This document shows, one piece after another, positions 22,741-33,387 of a DNA stretch of 64,000 nucleotides. Below the pieces are notes generated by a model, which was given only the letters and a program-made list of their open reading frames with translations, was not told the DNA's origin and did no database searches. Positions within the stretch are counted from its first letter, which is position 1. Each line of letters begins with the position of its first letter. A program made the position numbers and the translations under genes. The stretch comes from Melampsora larici-populina 98AG31 (taxonomy: Eukaryota; Basidiomycota; Pucciniomycetes; Pucciniales; Melampsoraceae): NCBI RefSeq assembly GCF_000204055.1, contig NW_006768769.1:126335-190334 (forward strand). The letters are read 5' to 3'.

Positions 22741-24382
22741 ATGAGCCAAAAAAAGCATCTAATCAAGATCGCTTCTATAGCGTTCATGATTCGTTCGATC
22801 ACCTTGATTTTAATATTGCTCATCCCAAAATTCAATTTGGTGCCCGCCTTCGATTCGTCAGCTCGTTCTATGGGCACGCTAGAAGGATTGGTTCGATGGG
22901 ACGTTTTGCATTTTTTGTCTATTTATCGACACGGTGGCCGGACCGTTGAACAACAATGGGCCTTTGGTAAAGGTATTACTTGGGTATTGTCCCTGGGTCA
23001 ATCACTTGTACCTCAAAGTCTTTACACTCAAGAACAAGCTGCTATTCTGGGAGGTAGCTTATTGGCCTTATTTGCCAGTGTACTTTCAACTGTGATGTTG
23101 TATCTGTTGGTTATTGTCCATCATGTTCTTCCAATGATTCTTTTTGACTTTGAGTGATCTGACAATTGTGTTGGTGGTGGCGTGGTGCTTGGGATATTGA
23201 TAAACAGCTTGACGATGGAGTTGACAACTTCTAGTCAATTTTCATTTCTCACTAGCTTACTTCACATCTTTTCGCCATCGCCGAGCACTCAAGTCGTAGT
23301 CTATACCGAGCCTTTCTTTGCCCTCTTCACCTTCGCTGGCATGTTGGGTTTTGCAAGACTTGATCGATACCCCCAAAGACGTCTCAAAATGACAGTTTGT
23401 CTACTCAAATTGACAATTGCTGGGCTGTGGGCGATTTCTACCAGTTTCAGGCCCTTGGGTGTGATGATGGCAGGGTTTTGGGGATGGGATTGGATCAAAC
23501 AATCCCTTCGACGGATACGTACTAATCCGGCCAACAGGTTTGGTGCATTGATAGTCAGTTTCATTTCTCTTTGACTCCGAATGTCATTTCAATGTGTTTA
23601 CCAAGATATTCATGAGCTCTTGTTTTGCTCTATCGACTGTGTTTGAAAATGATTGATCAGATCATCGGGATCCGGGCAATCGAGACTGCTGTGCTAGTCT
23701 TTATCACTTGTGCACCATTCCTTTTAGATCAATACCAGGCGTATCTTCGGTTCTGCTTAAACCAGGGAGGTTCAGAATCCTTTTCACCTCGACCTTGGTG
23801 CTCAAATACACTCCCTGCGATTTATCCATTTGTTCAGTCTCACTACTGGTAAGTGATCAGATTGTGTTTCAAGAATCTTCGTTCATCTCTTCCGTCTTTG
23901 CAGGGGATTTGGCAAGCTCCCTAAACAAGTGTTTTCATCACACCAACTGCGAAAACTGACTTGATCTTATGTATCTTGAAACTCGAACAAGGGATGTGGG
24001 ATTTTTACGATATTGGAAACTTGCCCAAATTCCGAATTTCATAATATCTATCCCACTTTACTTTCTTTCTTTTTCTGGCATCTCAACATATTACAGATCC
24101 TCAAAACCCAATACTTCTCGACCTTTCCTAAGATCTCGATTGATGATTTACATTCATTTACAATTAATCTTGACGATGATCTTATTCTTCAATTCACATG
24201 TTCAAATCATCTTACGTCAAGCTGCTAGTATCCCTGGGATTTGGTGGGCTCTTGCTGATCAAGTGGGATCGGGTTGGGGTTTATGGCCTGGTGAAAAGAC
24301 TGGAAAATGGTGGTGGATTTGGTGTGGTCTTTGGGGCCCGATTAGTGTGTTACTCTGGATAGGGTTCTATCCTCCCGCTTGA
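22741..24382 (+). CDS. GPI18: GPI mannosyltransferase II (PIG-V family)
   Basis: Multi-pass ER enzyme that adds the second mannose to the GPI anchor precursor from dolichol-phosphate-mannose on the lumenal side. Exon 1 (ATG at 22741) gives a membrane segment and then FDSSARSMGTLEGLVRWD, with FLSIYRHGGRTVEQQWAFG, the conserved lumenal loop with Arg-Trp-Asp and the Glu/His residues of this family. The second exon (from about 23220) gives FSPSPSTQVVVYTEPFFALF, matching the S-P-A-x-Y-E-F region, and further membrane segments. Later short exons lead to DVGFLRYWKLAQIPNF and a final exon with several hydrophobic helices ending LLWIGFYPPA, stop at 24380-24382. A GTG 15 nt upstream in frame is not needed as start. 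All exon frames are open. Confidence 0.88.
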
Positions 24383-25133
24383 TAAATTCAGAACGTTTGT
24401 AAATTCTTCACGTAATACTTCAATGGGATTGTTCAGTGGTGCTATTTGGGGAACTAAATCCATATATCATTTCTTTGTTTGGATCCAATCACAGTTGTCA
24501 ACCAAAAATTTCAATATTCTCCCCTTTTGAGGCACATGATAAACTAAGATATATGGTTTTGGATCTTGACTTGAATCTGCAGGTCCAGAAATTTGTGAAG
24601 ACTGCTTCAATTTTTCATGATGTGAATTTCTTTAGACTTTCTCAAAAGTAAAGCCCATTGGTCTTTGTAAATATATAAAACAATTTGGGAAAGATTACAA
24701 GGTTTTTTGTTGCCTGCAATCTTGCATTCTTTTTAGTGTGGTAGATATAGAAGAGTGACTCAATCATATGTATGTATTTTCCACTCTGGTTCTTTTCAGA
24801 TATTCATAATCACTAACATTTGGGTATGCAATCATTAGGAAATAAGAACATTGTGGGATTGGTCAGAAAAATCCATCTTCTCAACTCCAAACGGGAGCAC
24901 CCGAGGATCCGGGTTTCCGTCCTGGGAATTTGGGACTGAGAATTTGGGAATATATCCCACTCGCTAAAAGCATACATAGAGGCATACTACATGTCATACC
25001 AGTCAAGTCCATCAACCTACGTCAAAAGTCTAAAACCCTACGTACAATCTTCTGCACCCCATGTTGCAAGCCTGTCACATCCCCAACTTGCACATCACAT
25101 TCCTCTCTCCAATCTCTCTCTCTCAGTATCACA
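24383..25133. other. Intergenic region, no gene recognised
   Basis: AT-rich spacer after the mannosyltransferase gene. Short ORFs only. A short GC-richer patch near 24890-24960 (CCGGGTTTCCGTCC and GGGAATTTGGGA words) may be part of an old repeat, but I could not delimit it. Confidence 0.35.
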
Positions 25134-28100
25134 ATGACCAAAACGGACATCCCCAATATCAAAGATCAGTGTGATCAGAGTTTCATCCAACCAAAAGGGA
25201 AGTTGACACACCTCAAAAATTATCATCATGATCCCACTCAACATTTTCATTGGAACTTACACATCCCGCCTTCAATCAAATCGCCAAGGTCATTTCAATC
25301 ATCTTTTCGATCATGGTCGTCGCGTAACTGGTCCACAAACGCTATCAATTCATCACTGAAGGATACCTGCCTGAGCCCGCACTCAACAAACTGGTTGGCA
25401 TTCTGTGTCCAGAATGCCAGACTGCCCTCTGTTATCATTCGGCAAAGGAGAACGCATGGCTCATCCATGTCAGTTCTTTTCATTCATTTTGTTTTACTAC
25501 ATCTTACCTTGAACACTGCAACAAACACAATAAACTGACACTGGTCCTTCCTCCTTAGTGCCCACGAAAGCCCAAGAATGGTCACAATTGGCGCACATGG
25601 CGATGTGACCAACTCAACCACAAAGGGGCCCTGATCAATGCTGGGGCTTCACAACCGATCGTCTCTACTTCGGCAGACTGGGGACCTCGGATATCCCCCT
25701 AAGGGGTTGTCCTTCCTCCAAAACCAACCAACAACGCTGCGCAAGTTCCCAATTTGGTACCACCTCTTCCTCGTGATGGCCATCCGTTCCTAGGCCGAGT
25801 AGAAGAGGCATTTACCCCTTTCGAAAATCAACGCAAATCACTTGCCGGCCCTCATCGTTCTTCGAAAGTTGCTTACCCATATCAGAGGGCCTCTCGAGGG
25901 CCCGTTGCTTGGACTCACCGGACCACTGGCAACAAAAGTTGCGCGTATCAATACTGTCAAGCTGTCAGTAGTAGTTCCAACCCCAAAACACACATAACAC
26001 ACTAACACTTCCCCACCTATCATCTATCATAGTGCTGTCTTGAATTCGGTTTAACAGCCTGCCTGAAGCACGTCCGTCGCCCGGACCCCCACATCACACA
26101 TTGGCCAGCCAGCGTGACCACGCCCATTCACCTACCTACCCCCAGCACATCTCAACCACCGGTACCACTACCGCCCCAGGCAGTGCAGCCACATGCTGCA
26201 CCTGCTCGCATCCATCAGTGGGCGCAATCGGCCAACTCGCTTGGACACCGCCTGGGGGTCCAGGCCGTCTCAGCAATTCAAATTGATCGCTGCGAACAAT
26301 ACGAAGCGATGGACCGCAGAGCCAACAGATACGAAGAGAGGAAAGTGGTGACTATCCACTTATGGCTTGATGTGCGTGATTCATGCTCACTTACTACATT
26401 GAGATAGAGATATTGATGACCATCCGATCCAACAGCAAGATGAATACAAAGTGATCTCTGCCCATATGGACCAATGGTCTAAAGCACGGCTGGAAGAATC
26501 ACCGCTGCTCATGCAGGCATGCACGCGTAAATTCGGTGGCACTTGGAATCGGGCCCTTTGTTTTTGGGACGAGAAGATTGATAATTGGGTGGGTCCGTAT
26601 CTTCTAACACTACACAAAATATAATATTTTCTGGGCAGAAAATTAAATTATTGATACACAAAAATATTGAGAGGCCAGGAGAAGGGCAAAAAATAAATAA
26701 AAATATGCATCTTGTTCCCTGCGGTGAGAGCTTCACTCTCCATATTTTTCCATATTTTTACAGTCCGTATTGATTATTGTACTAACAATAAACCTTCATA
26801 ATCATCCAATTACAACCCTGGTAAGCAAGCATCTTTGAAATTTGGCTCATTAGCTGTTTAGAGAAACTTTTGATACCTGAAAACACCTATAACTTTGTCA
26901 AATCTGCATCAAAACACTCGATTTTAAGTGCATTAGAAAGCTGAACTCTTCCTCTCGAACTTTCATAAGATCAAGAACTATGTAGCTAGTATTCCAATCA
27001 TTCTATGGATCTGTATGTACAAATGTATAAAAAAGATGATATCTTTTTCAGCAGACCAGCATGCTGTGTGGTCCTATTATGAGCTATTTGAAGGACAATT
27101 CCAGCTTACCAATGCACCCAAAATCGAGCGTTTTGGACCAGAATTGAAAAAGTTATGAGTATTTTCAGAAATCAAAAGTTTCTCTAAACACTAATGAGCC
27201 AAATTTCAGTGCTTGTTACAGGTTGTAATTGGATGATTGTGAAGGTTTATTGTTAGTACACTTATCAATATGGACTGTAAAAATACGGAAAAATATGCAG
27301 AGTGAAGTTCCCAACGCAGGGAACAAGATGCATATTTTTATTCATTTTTTGCTCTCCTCCTGGCCTCTCAATATTTTTGTGTATCAATAATTTAATTTTC
27401 TGCCCAGAAAATATTATCTTTCTTGTAGTGTAAACAAAAGCCCAAAGCACCCAAATTTGAGCTCCATTTTGGTAGCACGAAACCATGGTTTCGTTCCCAC
27501 ACAGGTACTCAGCGTCCAAAAACGAGATTATAGTCAAGTCGCCGAACTTAGATCCCCGTACCCCCGGCTTGCCCCTTCCAAAGCTCAAGGCCTTCAACAC
27601 AACCCACGAGGCACCTGCTCGATCAGACGTTGAAACCTCTCAAGCAGACAGTGGAAGTGGACACAAGGCGTTGCAGCCAGACTCGCTGCAATCTGACCCC
27701 AATGAAGTCGTCGTGGTGAACGGCAAAGGTTCCCATTCCCAACCATATGTACGCGAAAAAGTTTGCAAGGAGCCCACCCCAACCCCAGTCAGTACACTGC
27801 AATCACATCATGCCGATGAAGATGAAGACAAAGGAAGCACGGACGACGTGATATTTGTGAGCAAAAACTACCGCGCAGAATCGGAGCTCCCCGAATTTGA
27901 TCCTATGTATCGAAGACCGTCGGCAACTACAGGCACTAAAGAAATCTCGGACAACATTGTAAGTGCTTGTATTTATGATGCGTCTCGAACATTTATAAGT
28001 CTTGATCATTTACACGGAAACGCATATACCTTTTTCTGGGTGACAGCCAGACGAAGACAGCTCCCAAACGGCCACTCCGGTGTTGACAAACCCCACCCCT

Positions 28101-28376
28101 GTAACCGCCAAAAAGAAGGGGTGGCCCTTGTCTTCTTCACTTATCACCAAACTGCTTGCATGGTACCGGGATTGTGAGATCCGTGCTCCTTTGCAGGCAT
28201 GGAAGGATACCTTTGGTTCCGAGTGGCATTATGCCCGTTTGACGGTGTATAGGTATAAAAATTGGATTGACAGGGTGACGTATACGCGATTTGCGGCCAA
28301 GTACGTCAGCTTGCCTTGTGCAACAGTGGGGGAAGCACGTGATGTCTTCAAAAAAGAGTTCAAAGCGGTGTCGTGA
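25134..28376 (+). CDS. Multi-exon protein with GCR1_C-like C-terminal domain, probably TE-associated
   Basis: The 3' half joins cleanly. A Pro-rich exon (about 26114-26350) ends AMDRRANRYEERK. The next exon (about 26412-26590) gives YKVISAHMDQWSKARLEES and RKFGGTWNRALCFWDEKIDN. A long acidic linker exon follows (about 27515-27960). The last exon (about 28051-28376) reads KKKGWPLSSSLITKLLAWYR and DTFGSEWHYARLTVYRYKNW, which fits the GCR1_C pattern (W..., basic, Y/W-rich helices) of fungal DNA-binding proteins and of Crypton recombinases. Upstream, 25350-25660 carries a Cys/His cluster (LCPECQTALCYH, then CPRKPKNGHNWRTWRC) that may be a zinc-binding exon, but its link to the 3' half and the start at 25134 are uncertain because frames change there. 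No catalytic residues of a recombinase are visible. An 823-bp CACTA element occupies one intron. Confidence 0.45.
26608..27430. mobile_element. 823-bp non-autonomous CACTA-type foldback transposon
   Basis: The left end is CACTACACAAAA and the right end, read backward, is CACTACAAGAAAG, the usual terminus of CACTA (EnSpm) elements. The trinucleotide TAA flanks both ends (26605-26607 and 27431-27433), matching the 3-bp duplication of that superfamily. The two halves are inverted copies over nearly the whole length: for example AAATTTGGCTCATTAG near 26838 and its complement near 27190, and GTTGTAATTGG near 27225 with CCAATTACAAC near 26808. No transposase is encoded. It lies in an intron of the GCR1_C-like gene, so the host reading frame is spared. 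Confidence 0.85.
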
Positions 28377-28834
28377 TGACATCTGACGTGGTACACAATC
28401 ATACACAATTCCATTATCTTACATAGCATACCCCCACCCTTAATCAGCTTTTAACCAGGTTGTTACTAATGGTTAGATATTAAATAATCGATACAATTGG
28501 TTTAGATGCAATAATACAACTTCGCTTTGCTCTTTTGACAACATCGCCTCGCTCATTTGGTGACATACCAGGGGCCCATGTTTACGTCTCTTGTAACGTT
28601 TGCAACGGCAACGCCAGGGTAAGGCCTTACCGGTCGGTGCCCTGCCCACTGCCCACTTCCCACTGGCTGGTTATTAACAACAACCAAGTGACCCTGCCTA
28701 CCATGCGAATGAGAATGATGAAGCATTCTGCATCGTCAAGGGAGAAGTCACTTGGATTGGACTCACCCCACATATAAATAACTGACACTCTTATTTCGTA
28801 TACGTTTGGCCAGCATCTATCTGCATCAGTCAGC

Positions 28835-29479
28835 ATGGCTTCCGCACCTGATCTTACTGCAACTATGAACACCATCATCACTACCACCAGCGAGGTACAT
28901 AGCATTCCAACTTTTTTTTCATATTTATATAAGAAAAAACTATATTTGAAGCTAATTTTATTTCTTTTGCTCAGACCTCGCAATTGCGCGCGCCAGAAAG
29001 CGGCCTTGCCTGGCACCAGACCGACACAGAACTTATTCTGAAATCTATCGCAGAGGCCCCCATTGTCTCCCCACTGAAAGCGTATGGATATATCACCTCC
29101 AAAGATATGCTCACCCGCAATTGGACTTATAGTTTAAACGGGGCGGTCGGGTTTATTGAAGACAGTGGCACTGTCTTCATTAAACACAGCAGCCTCACGC
29201 AAAGCTTGGTTGCCACCGTACCTCCACAACAACAAGATCTCGCAGGCAAAGCGAGTATCAGCGGAATTGGCAAAGTCGTCAAGGTTAACATGGACAACCT
29301 CAACGAAGACGGTGAATGGCACCTTACTGTTCACGCTGAACATGATGTATTCGATCCTGAAGTGAGTATACTCTGTCAATTCATTATCTATTGACAGACA
29401 CTGACACTGATAGTTAATGTTTAATTTAAAGAGTTCTGGACACTGTTCACCGGATCTTGATGATTCCGGAGTAGACTAA
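28835..29479 (+). CDS. 164-aa protein of unknown function, three exons
   Basis: Exons 28835-28894, 28975-29361 and 29432-29479 join in frame through GT-AG introns of 80 and 70 nt. The protein starts MASAPDLTATMNTIITTTSE, continues PESGLAWHQTDTELILKSIA and SPLKAYGYITSKDMLTRNWT, and has a beta-rich second half (GKASISGIGKVVKVNMDNLN, then WHLTVHAEHDVFDPE) with an acidic tail ending DLDDSGVD. There is no signal peptide or membrane segment. The alternating hydrophobic strands would suit an OB-like or other small beta-barrel fold, but I cannot assign a family. It stands 460 bp after the GCR1_C-like gene on the same strand and faces the KDZ transposase, so it may be a passenger of the same element. 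Confidence 0.55.
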
Positions 29480-29511
29480 TCTGCTTCACAAGCTTACAGT
29501 ACGAAATGGAA

Positions 29512-29977
29512 ACCTGAGGGCACAGGAACCGTGTTAGACTGTAGCTTGAATGCTAGTCTACAACGAGAACAGAACTACTGACCTGAGGGCACAGGAACCG
29601 TGTTAGACTGTAGCTTGAATGCTAGTCTACAACGAGAACAGAACTGCGAGCTCAAACAAAGTCGTGAAGAGCACGCGTATAATGATAAGTTAAACAGACT
29701 TATAAAAGATGAATTAAAATGATTCTTTTCGACGCGACTAACCTGAGGGCACAGGAACTGTGTTAGACTGTAGCTTGAATGCTAGTCTACAACGAGAACA
29801 GAACTACTGACCTAACACAACAAGATCAAGAAGATAACAAAGGAATAAAACATCAGACAGAGAGCAGAGAAAATGATAAGGTGAATCAAAGAACTATCTA
29901 CCTGCGAGCTCAAACAAAGTCGTGAAGAGCGCATGTATAATGATAAGTTAAACAGACTTATAAAAGATGAATTAAAA
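29512..29977. repeat. Interleaved direct repeats (unit A x3, unit B x2)
   Basis: Unit A, about 65-69 bp and starting ACCTGAGGGCACAGGAAC, occurs at 29512-29580, 29581-29645 and 29741-29808 with one or two differences. Unit B, about 75 bp and starting TGCGAGCTCAAACAAAGTCG, occurs at 29645-29719 and 29903-29977. The order is A-A-B-A-B. Each A unit contains a small stem (TAGACT with AGTCTA). The word TGATTCTTTTCGACG follows the first B copy and recurs at about 30040, after the second. The block fills the space between the 3' ends of the 164-aa gene and the KDZ transposase. Confidence 0.85.
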
Positions 29978-30726
29978 CTAAGTTGAGAGTATCAATATTA
30001 GTAAGAAAAATTGTTGATAATGAAACAAGAGGAAAACTTAATGATTCTTTTCGACGTGAAAAGAAGCAGAAAGAGAGGAAACAACAATTACAAAAGAGAA
30101 CTAAAAGACCCTCAAAAATTTCCACCGTTTACCCCCTGGATTCATTTCACCTGTCATCCCTTTCTTCACTCAACCGATTTTACAAACTAACACCTGCATC
30201 GCTTAACTACCTCCAACTCACGCTCTTCATCACAATCTGTTCAAATACCAAAACAGGAAAATGATCTTTGACCTTTCACCAAGATAACATCTTAACATAA
30301 TTCAGGTACAAAAACAAATTCAATGCAATTACATCCAGCTCCTAATGAATAAAGGGACTCAGATAGATTCTATGACAAATGACTTTACTTGTATATACTT
30401 GCATTACCCTCTTTTCCTTTGGTTGTGGTTGCTTCCCACACTCATTTCAAGTTTATGCAATGGTCATAGGTTCTAACCACTAACATGGTTTGTGAGGTTT
30501 CGGTAGTTTTCCACCTTTATAATAAGAAAACATCAAAAGATAAAAGGTTCATATTTCAAAATATTCATGAAAGAAATAAATAGAACTATTCATGAAATAA
30601 GATGAACAAAAACAAGACTATGACACCATGACACATTTTCACTTGTGTACGTGTATAACTATAACAAGAAAAAACAGGCTCATTCATTTCATGTGTGCAT
30701 GACACCAAGGTTGAGATTCCTTTGAA
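29978..30726. other. 3' flank of the KDZ transposase, no gene recognised
   Basis: AT-rich spacer with a small Lys/Arg-rich ORF (29983-30264) that I do not consider coding. No terminal inverted repeat for the KDZ element was recognised here. Confidence 0.35.
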
Positions 30727-33387
30727 CTAGATACTTCCAATACCCAAGAACTGCATTCCCAAACGCTTACTCAACTTTTTCGTTAGCCATACGTTCCGCA
30801 AATATAACATTTCTTCCAAGAACAAATTATACCTGAGAGAGTGCATGTTACGGCACATCGATGCAAAACCACCGTACCAAATATTGGTCAGTTCAGTGGC
30901 TGACGCATTGAAAACCCATTCGCCGTGTTCTTGTATATCAGGAAAGAGTTTTGGGTCGGTGAAGAGCTTGCAGAACTGATCACTTTCTGCATGCGATCAA
31001 TGGTGAAAAGGGTCCACAGGGATTACTGTACCTTGAAAGCGATGTGTATCACTGGAGCCGTGATATCACAGTGTAACTTTACTAGTCACTGGCAGGCCAG
31101 TGAGTTCCATTCACCTCAATCCAATCTCAATTCAATGTCAGTTCAATATCAGTTTGACATCCAATTATGTTTGAGTGGGGGGTATGCATGGGCTGCATAA
31201 TCTCTCAAACCTTGCAGACATTCTGACACCTTCATGTGTGGACATGCAACCAAACTTTATTCCAGTTCATTCTGGAAGGTTGTTTGTCTGCTGCTCTAGG
31301 CCAAACATTGAGATTGGATTGATATTGAACTGACATGGATTTGAGATTGGATTGAGATGGACGTACTCACTGGCCTGCCAGTGAGTAGTAAATCGACACT
31401 GTGTATATGTGTTCAGTGAGTCGACAGGCGTTGTCGTAGAACACCACCTCTGGGACACCTTGAGGAAACGTTTCCTCGAGGAAGTGCTGTGAGGTTCAAT
31501 TGATTAGTATCAATCTCTGTGAAGTTTCAAGGTGGAGGAGGAACGAAATTTACCTTCACGGCACTGACCGATTCAGCATGATAGAAGGTCTTACGCGCCA
31601 AAATAATCCCGCAGCACCCTACAACGAGTTGATCGTTGTGTGTGCGGCACCTTGAAGCCACGACTTTCTTTTTTCCTTGTGATTCCCCCCCATCTCATGC
31701 GCCTTCGTGTGCGCGATTAGATTTGTCAGCTTGACGCAATCCTTCAAGATCATTAAACTCTGCTGTTTCAGCATCCAGGTGAACTGTGGGGTCCGAGGGA
31801 AGGTTGGAACCAGGGCGATTCAGAATTGCTGTGAGGGCAAAATTGGATTTGACCCTTTCAGTAAATTTAGCCCACGCTTCTATGTGGGAGGTGTCGTCAC
31901 ACATTTTGGAGTTCGGCATAGCATCGCGTCAGCACGGTTGTGCATGGCATCGATTGCCTAGGAGCCCATAGTGGTAGGTACAGAACCAATCGTTAATGTT
32001 TTGCAGTCGGTTTGTGCAAGGCCCTTCGGGTGAGGGTTGTCCTGAATTCTTTGCGAGTTCAGCCAGCTGATCCGTGGAGGCACTGCATCTCCAGTGGCCA
32101 ATCGTAAGCCCGTCGGTCACCACGGCACGTATACCTATACAATGATCAGAGGTGTCAGAGAATAGATACTAGACATTGGGTCAGCTTGAGGTGACAGCCG
32201 AACCACAACCACGTACCCATCAAGATTTCCTCACCCGTATCAGGATCAATACCACCAGAATTCACACGGACACAGCTACTGCAGTAGTGGTCTCGGAACC
32301 TAGTCCCTTCAATATCGAGTTTTTCAAGGTGGGACGCGATGGCTTCGTCCAAACGGACATCGTCATTGCCTTTGGCAGGCAGTGACAGTTGCTGCTGTCG
32401 TCGATCTTTGTGGCCTATGAGGGCCCGCAATTCAAGGCCATCTAGGCACACCGCCTCGGACATAGCCGGCGAAAAGCCCTTGTTGAACTGCGGAATATCT
32501 ACCTCTTCGACATAGATTTCGTTATACCAATTGGTCAAATTGAAATGCGAGACACTGTCGACGGGAGAGGTGATCATCAGAAACACTGGTGCTTGACAGG
32601 TAACGAAGAAAAATAAGGAATATTCAAATGCTTACTGAGCAAGCATTTGAATCACGCGGAAGAGGTGTCCCAGCCGGTTTGTGATGTAATAGTGGCAGTG
32701 TACATGGAGAATGGTGTCGTCACGTCCCATTTGCAAAGTACAATAGTGTCGCATACCGTTGTGGGTGTAGTAACTGGGCCGATACATAGCGTTACAGCCT
32801 GGATGGATATATAATATATGTGTAGAATCGGTCATCATTGAGAAAGTATAATAGTTAATCATGAGTAAGTGAGGATTGACTTAAGTGAGGATCGACTTAT
32901 GTGTTAAATAAACCAAAGAAGAAGGGGCTCGCTCACCTGGACAATCCAAGATCACTGTCTGAACCGTATGCACCCCATCTGTGTCGAACAGGTAGCCATT
33001 GAGGCGGGTGTGAACGTGTAACTTGCAGGCTTTTGGGCAAGCGAGACAGTGCGAAACCGGTGGCCGTAAGTAACGTTCGTGTATTGGAGTTGTCAAGTCA
33101 GAATGGTGACCAAAAGTTCGGATGGCCCCAACAGGGTCAAAACATGTTAAGTACGGAAATGATAAACTCCACAGATCTTGCATGAGGTGGTTGGCAAACT
33201 GGGGTGTTAATGCAGTTGTGAGGAAAGCTAAAACAGATCGGTTTGATGTGAGGCGCAAGGCCACTCCAGCGCTATGCTGAACCTCGGAGGCCAAGGAGAT
33301 GAATTGAACAAAATCGGCAACGGTGAGTGTTGCGCTGAGTTGAGGACTGGTGTTGGCGATGTGCGCCACGAAGTTGTGAAGTAGCAT
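30727..33387 (-). pseudogene. KDZ-family transposase with CxC5 and CxC6 cysteine clusters, disrupted
   Basis: Kyakuja-Dileera-Zisupton DNA transposase of the fungal type. The first exon (ATG at 33385-33387) begins MLLHNFVAHIANTSPQLSAT and includes a CxC5-like cluster: CLACPKACKLHVHTRLNGYL, then LDCPG joined to CNAMYRPSYYTHNGMRHYC. Exons at 32155-32590 contain RDHYCSSCVRVN. The CxC6-like segment (about 31930-32130) reads VVTDGLTIGHWRCSAS and DWFCTYHYGLLGNRC, followed by KMCDDTSHIEAWAKF (about 31860-31910). Then come LVVGCCGIILARKTFYHAES, EETFPQGVPEVVFYDNACRL (catalytic-domain D-N-C motif), APVIHIAFK, SDQFCKLFTDPKLFPDIQEH, GEWVFNASATELTNIWYGGF and a C-terminus at 30727. A 297-bp element cuts the frame at 31087-31383, and the frames on both sides do not rejoin simply after removing it. 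The protein is therefore probably inactive. Confidence 0.85.
31087..31383. mobile_element. 297-bp non-autonomous element with CACTG ends inserted in the KDZ gene
   Basis: Both ends begin CACTGGCAGGCCAGTGAGT (read inward), and the inverted similarity runs about 60 bp (CTCAATCCAATCTCAA, TGTCAGTTCAATATCA). AGT stands outside both ends (31084-31086 and 31384-31386), a 3-bp duplication as in CACTA-like elements. The first 16 bp of each end are themselves a near palindrome (CACTGGC and GCCAGTG around 2 nt). No protein is encoded. Confidence 0.75.

Noticed and set aside
24930..25538. 202-codon ORF
   Set aside because: The sequence is Ser/Thr/Pro/His-rich without conserved features, and the better Cys/His motif in the same place is in another frame, so the ORF as a whole is not a gene.
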